A stretch of DNA of 64,000 bases. Origin: Pedobacter ginsengisoli. GTDB lineage: Bacteria > Bacteroidota > Bacteroidia > Sphingobacteriales > Sphingobacteriaceae. Shown here piece by piece: positions 60,127 to 64,000 of the stretch (position 1 is the first letter of the stretch; every line of letters starts with the position of its first letter). A program made the position numbers and the translations under genes. The stretch lies in NCBI RefSeq assembly GCF_002736205.1, contig NZ_CP024091.1:5143555-5207554 (forward strand). Reading direction: 5' to 3'. Under the pieces are notes generated by a model. That model was not told where the DNA came from, did not search any database, and was given only the letters and a program-made list of their open reading frames with translations.

Positions 60127-60627
60127 ATGAAAACGGAGCAAAGAAGTGAGGTAGATGTCCTTTTTGATAAATATGCGGAAAGCCATCAAAACCCTTCAAA
60201 TGAAATTATTCACTGGATTTGTGTTCCGCTAATTGTGTTTAGTTTATTAGGTTTGGTTTGGGCCATTCCTTTTCCACATATTGGATTTTTGGGCAAGTAC
60301 AATGGATACCTAAACTGGGCTTCGTTCTTAATTGCATTTTCTGTTTATTACTATTTAAAACTTTCGCCAGTATTGTCGTATCTGATGCTGTTGCTTATTT
60401 TTGCAATGAGTATGATCATTGTTCAGCTAGAGAAATGGGAAGCCAGTGGTGGCCCTGCTTTGTGGCTGGTTTGTCTGGTGATTTTTGTAATTGCATGGAT
60501 AGGACAGTTTATAGGCCATAAAATTGAAGGAAAGAAACCTTCATTTTTAGATGATGTTAAGTTTCTATTAATCGGACCAATTTGGTTATTGCACTTTATT
60601 TGTAAAAAAGTAGGGCTAAGATACTGA
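60127..60627 (+). CDS. Mpo1-like (DUF962) membrane protein
   Basis: A protein of 166 residues with four membrane helices. The start VDVLFDKYAESHQNPSNEII followed by HWICVPLIVFS and the later VIAWIGQFIGHKIEGKKPS are the conserved histidine-containing segments of the DUF962/YGL010w family. The yeast member Mpo1 is an iron-dependent dioxygenase acting on 2-hydroxy fatty acids. The bacterial role is not established. It lies alone between rny and a TonB receptor. Confidence 0.85.
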   Translation: MKTEQRSEVDVLFDKYAESHQNPSNEIIHWICVPLIVFSLLGLVWAIPFPHIGFLGKYNGYLNWASFLIAFSVYYYLKLSPVLSYLMLLLIFAMSMIIVQLEKWEASGGPALWLVCLVIFVIAWIGQFIGHKIEGKKPSFLDDVKFLLIGPIWLLHFICKKVGLRY

Positions 60628-60739
60628 GCCTAATGGCACTTAACATCTAGTTAACATTCTGATAAACGAATGGTAATTTACATCTAACATATACCTAACA
60701 TTGTGGTAATAGCTTTGCTGAAAATTAATATACGGCAAA

Positions 60740-63535
60740 TTGAAATCACAACTAAATCTTAAAAAGGCAATAATTACAGCCTTATTTGTAATTATCGGCA
60801 CAGCAGTATTTGCACAAACGGGCAAAATTTCAGGAAAGGTATCTGATAAGAAAACCGGTGAAACACTTATTGGTGTTACGGTTAAGATAAAAAATACCGC
60901 CAAAGGTATGGCTACAGATGTTGATGGTAAATATTCATTAACAGGGTTGGCAACTGGAAAATATACTTTAATATTTCAATATGTTGGTTACAATGGAAAA
61001 GAAATCAGTGATGTTGAAGTAACCTCCGGAAAAAACACAATATTTGATATCATCCTTGATGAGGCAGGTGGACAAAACCTGAATGAAGTTGTTATTCAAG
61101 GGAGTTTTAAAAAGGAAAGTGTGAATGCGCTATATGCTCAGCAAAAGAATAGTGCAGTAATTTCTGATGGTATCTCCTCAGAATTAATTAAGCGATCACC
61201 AGATAAAAATACCTCTGATGTTTTAAAGAGAGTAAGTGGTGCTACAATTCAGGACAATAAATTTGTTGTTATTCGCGGATTAAGTGATAGATATAATACA
61301 GCAATGCTAGATGGAGCATCGTTGCCAAGTACCGAGCCAAATAGAAAAGCTTTTTCTTTTGATATAGTTCCTTCGAATTTAGTAGATAACTTGATTATTA
61401 GTAAAACTGCTACACCAGATCTTCCAGGAGATTTTACTGGTGGGGCTGTTCAGATAACTACTAAAGATATTCCCGATCAGAATTATATTACATTAAGCGG
61501 CGGTGTAGGTTATAATACTGCGTCTACTTTTAAAGACTTCTTTAGTGGCTCTAGAAATACAACTGACTATTTTGGTTTTGATGATGGTAAAAGAAAGCTT
61601 CAACCAAGTTTCCCTTCTACAAGTAGATTGGCAGCAGGCCTTACTTATGAACAAAATATAAAAGCTATAAGAACGCTTCCTCAAGATTGGTCGATCTATA
61701 ATATGACCGCATTGCCAACGCAAAATTATCAGTTTACCTTGGGTAGGGTTAAGGATTTAAAGGACAATAAAAAGTTTGGAGCTATAGTTTCATTAACTTA
61801 TCGAAATGCGCAAAGCATAACCAGAGATGCTGTACGTGAATTTTACGAGTATAATTATATAGATAACTCTTATAAATTCTCTACAAACGTAGGTGCACTT
61901 GCTAATTTTGCATACACTTATGGCAAAAGTAAGATTACCTTTAAAAATATTTATAATAGAATATTTGACGACCAATATACTAACAGAACGGGAACAAATG
62001 GAAGTTCTGGAACGGATAATAAATTTTTTGCTTTTGATCTAATTCAGAAATCTTTATTTAAATCGACACTAGAAGGTAACCACCAGTTAGGCGCTCGAAA
62101 TGCAAAAATTAATTGGTCAGTAGGTTTTAGTAATGTACTAAATGATCAGCCTGATCAACGTAAGATTAACTATTCTAAAAATATTTCCGATTTAGATAAA
62201 CCAGAAGTTGCTTACACTGCTAATGTTCTAAATATTGGTAAAGAAAACACAAGGCTATTTTCTACCCTAAAAGAGAATGGATATACTGGTTCAGTAAATT
62301 ACTCTTTACCAGTTAATTTATTTAAAGAGACATCGACACTTAAAGTAGGACTTGCTTCATCTTATCGTGATCGTAATTTTGATGTTCGTTTCCTTGGATT
62401 GCAGTTAGGGTTCAACAACGAAAATGTAGAGGCTATCAGAGCAAGACCTTTAAAAACATTATTCGGTAAGGATTTAATTGAAAGTGGAGCTTATACATTA
62501 AGTGAGATTCCAAATTCTGGAGATATCTATACAGCTAATTCGCTTACCAATGCAGGTTACGCGATGTTGGATAATAAATTTGGAGATAAGGCAAGGTTAG
62601 TTTGGGGAGTAAGAACTGAGATGTTCAATGTGAACTTAAAAACATTAGATGCGAGTAATAAGCCAGTTAAACAAGATTATTTTGACGTGTTACCTTCATT
62701 AAATTTTACTTATAGTTTAACTGAAAAAATAAATCTAAGAGCGTCATATTACCGTACATTGGCTCGTCCAGAATTTAGAGAGCTTGCACCGTTTCAATAC
62801 TACGATTATGAACAGCTCGCTTTTCAACAAGGAAATCCAGCTCTGAAGCGTGCCCAGATTAATAATGCAGATGTTCGTTTTGAACTATATCCTTCGGCAG
62901 GTCAGATCATTTCTGTTTCAGCATTCTATAAACAATTCAATAATGCTATTGAATCTTTAAATGAGGATTATAATTCTACAAGAACAATTACCTATTTCAA
63001 CTCTGATAAAGCAGATGTTTATGGATTAGAGTTTGAGGTTAGAAAGTCTCTTGATTTTATAGCAGAGAATGAATTTATGAAAAACACTACTGCCTATGCT
63101 AATTTGGCGTTGATTAAATCTAAAGTAACCAATCCGGCAAATACAGGAGTTGTTTATCTGGAAAAAAGTCGCCAAATGGTAGGTCAGGCCCCTTATACAA
63201 TAAATGCTGGCTTACAACATGCTTTTCTTGATAATAAAATGAACTTCAATATTTTATATAATAAGGTAGGTCGTAGAATTATTGCGGCAGGAGGTTCAAG
63301 ATTCCCTAGTATTTGGGAAGCGCCAAGAAACGTTTTAGATCTACAATTGGGGATGAAAGTATTTAAGAATAAAGGTGAATTTAAAATCAATGCCGGGGAT
63401 ATCCTAAACAACAATAATATTTTATACTACGATAATAACATGAACAAGAAGTATGAAATGAACGGAGAGGATGAAACAATCAATAGATACAAATTGGGTA
63501 GCAATTACTCTTTGTCTTTCTCTTACACCCTTTAA
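60740..63535 (+). CDS. TonB-dependent outer-membrane receptor
   Basis: A receptor of 931 residues. The start codon is TTG at 60740, the only plausible one, since the signal peptide (MKSQLNLKKAIITALFVII, cleaved after VFAQ) begins there. Next come a carboxypeptidase-regulatory-like domain (ISGKVSDKKTGETLIGVTVK), a plug domain (FVVIRGLSDRYNTAMLDGAS) and a beta-barrel ending in the aromatic SLSFSYTL. It lacks the SusC-type long N-terminal extension and has no SusD partner. The next gene, a lipoprotein 113 bases downstream, may be its surface partner. Substrate unknown. Confidence 0.9.
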   Translation: MKSQLNLKKAIITALFVIIGTAVFAQTGKISGKVSDKKTGETLIGVTVKIKNTAKGMATDVDGKYSLTGLATGKYTLIFQYVGYNGKEISDVEVTSGKNTIFDIILDEAGGQNLNEVVIQGSFKKESVNALYAQQKNSAVISDGISSELIKRSPDKNTSDVLKRVSGATIQDNKFVVIRGLSDRYNTAMLDGASLPSTEPNRKAFSFDIVPSNLVDNLIISKTATPDLPGDFTGGAVQITTKDIPDQNYITLSGGVGYNTASTFKDFFSGSRNTTDYFGFDDGKRKLQPSFPSTSRLAAGLTYEQNIKAIRTLPQDWSIYNMTALPTQNYQFTLGRVKDLKDNKKFGAIVSLTYRNAQSITRDAVREFYEYNYIDNSYKFSTNVGALANFAYTYGKSKITFKNIYNRIFDDQYTNRTGTNGSSGTDNKFFAFDLIQKSLFKSTLEGNHQLGARNAKINWSVGFSNVLNDQPDQRKINYSKNISDLDKPEVAYTANVLNIGKENTRLFSTLKENGYTGSVNYSLPVNLFKETSTLKVGLASSYRDRNFDVRFLGLQLGFNNENVEAIRARPLKTLFGKDLIESGAYTLSEIPNSGDIYTANSLTNAGYAMLDNKFGDKARLVWGVRTEMFNVNLKTLDASNKPVKQDYFDVLPSLNFTYSLTEKINLRASYYRTLARPEFRELAPFQYYDYEQLAFQQGNPALKRAQINNADVRFELYPSAGQIISVSAFYKQFNNAIESLNEDYNSTRTITYFNSDKADVYGLEFEVRKSLDFIAENEFMKNTTAYANLALIKSKVTNPANTGVVYLEKSRQMVGQAPYTINAGLQHAFLDNKMNFNILYNKVGRRIIAAGGSRFPSIWEAPRNVLDLQLGMKVFKNKGEFKINAGDILNNNNILYYDNNMNKKYEMNGEDETINRYKLGSNYSLSFSYTL

Positions 63536-63616
63536 TATTAAATTATTGTTAACTGACTTCAATAATGCTTAATGTTTATTTAAACGTATAGTAATATACA
63601 GGTAAATCGCGCTTAA

Positions 63617-63624
63617 TATCTTTG
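63617..63624 (+). promoter_or_regulatory. -7 element before the C-terminal lipoprotein gene
   Basis: TATCTTTG matches TAnnTTTG, 24 bases before the ATG at 63649. A -33 box is not evident, and the gene may also be read through from the TonB receptor. Confidence 0.45.
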
Positions 63625-63648
63625 AAACAACAAATTAAAAATAAAGAA

Positions 63649-64000
63649 ATGAAAAAACAGTTATTAATATCAGCTTTAAGTGTGCTTGTTTTTTTTGCAA
63701 GCTGTTCAAAAAGCGACTCAGATGAAGGAATCATAAATCCTCCTACTACGGAAGGGGTTGTTGCGGTATCAGGAGATATTTCTACTAGCACTACATGGAC
63801 TGCTGATAAAATATATCTTTTAAAAGGCAATGTTTATGTGACTGGAAATGCTACCCTTACTATTCAACCAGGAACAATCATTAAAGGTGATAAAGCCTCT
63901 AAAGGTTCATTAGTTATTACCCGTGGTTCTAAAATCGAAGCTGTAGGTACAGTTGATAAACCAATTGTATTTACTTCAAACCAACCTGCAGGCGGTCGCG
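63649..64000 (+). CDS. Surface lipoprotein, 5' part only (right-handed beta-helix type start)
   Basis: The frame opens at 63649 and is cut by the window edge after 117 codons. The lipobox is VFFASCSKSDSDEG (Cys19), followed by ISTSTTWTADKIYLLKGNVY, LTIQPGTIIKGDKASKGSLV and GSKIEAVGTVDKPIVFTS. This is the repeating start of parallel beta-helix surface proteins widespread in Bacteroidota, often mislabelled 'multidrug transporter' or 'T9SS target'. It probably works with the upstream TonB receptor. The C-terminal half is not in the window. Confidence 0.8.
   Translation, partial: MKKQLLISALSVLVFFASCSKSDSDEGIINPPTTEGVVAVSGDISTSTTWTADKIYLLKGNVYVTGNATLTIQPGTIIKGDKASKGSLVITRGSKIEAVGTVDKPIVFTSNQPAGGR

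Noticed and set aside
1-64000. CRISPR arrays and rRNA genes
   Set aside because: No regularly spaced direct repeats and no rRNA sequence were seen anywhere in the window.

Overview
The window looks like a chromosome segment of a low-GC Bacteroidota, most likely Sphingobacteriaceae and close to Pedobacter. The reasons are the gene orders (S6-S18-L9; mreB-mreC-mreD-PBP2-rodA beside purH; zapA-rny), promoters of the TTTG-N19-TAnnTTTG type, Bacteroidota-style lipoproteins and TonB receptors, and a SMUG2-type uracil-DNA glycosylase. No search was run, so the genus is an inference from family knowledge.

Layout. 0-6.9 kb: ribosomal proteins, a monofunctional transglycosylase, an iron-sulfur electron-transfer pair resembling a split EtfD/HdrD enzyme with a metallo-hydrolase, and a DNA glycosylase. 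7-17.2 kb: a secreted sulfatase, a MarR unit with a palindromic operator, a proline-specific peptidase pair (S9 plus M24), a DUF2975/HTH pair, and a glycerate kinase/2-hydroxyacid dehydrogenase pair. 17.2-24.2 kb is a scarred accessory stretch: a decayed ISL3 transposase, a truncated AbiEi-like gene, a membrane-anchored Kelch/winged-helix regulator next to a GH29 fucosidase, a DUF4143 ATPase and a TPR gene remnant. 38.4-42 kb: an AraC regulator divergent from a GH95 fucosidase.

Between these (24,250-38,285) lies a 14 kb integrative element in the 3' part of a tRNA-Phe gene. It is bounded by a perfect 63-bp direct repeat, carries a tyrosine integrase just inside the left end, and has matching tandem TGCGCCAA arm repeats near both ends. 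It encodes an SF2-helicase-like ATPase whose P-loop lacks the usual lysine, a nuclease/HEPN/DUF4145 trio, several unrecognised proteins (two starting with MRPEI), and a repeat-rich structured non-coding segment that could be its replication origin or a non-coding RNA. No relaxase, type IV secretion or phage structural gene is visible. It is the best candidate here for an undescribed system: a compact, perhaps satellite-like, integrative element that seems to encode replication but not transfer.

42-64 kb is core genome: ferritin, a 39-residue lysine/cysteine-rich protein, thymidine kinase, the cell-elongation operon (mreB to rodA), purH, a cytochrome c, purN, S20, radC, pheT, a ZapB-like coiled coil, zapA, a candidate 6S RNA, RNase Y, an Mpo1-like protein, a TonB receptor and the start of a surface lipoprotein cut by the window edge.

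Before the element inserted, the two fucosidase genes would have lain about 3.5 kb apart around the tRNA gene, so the insertion may have split an older fucose-related neighbourhood.
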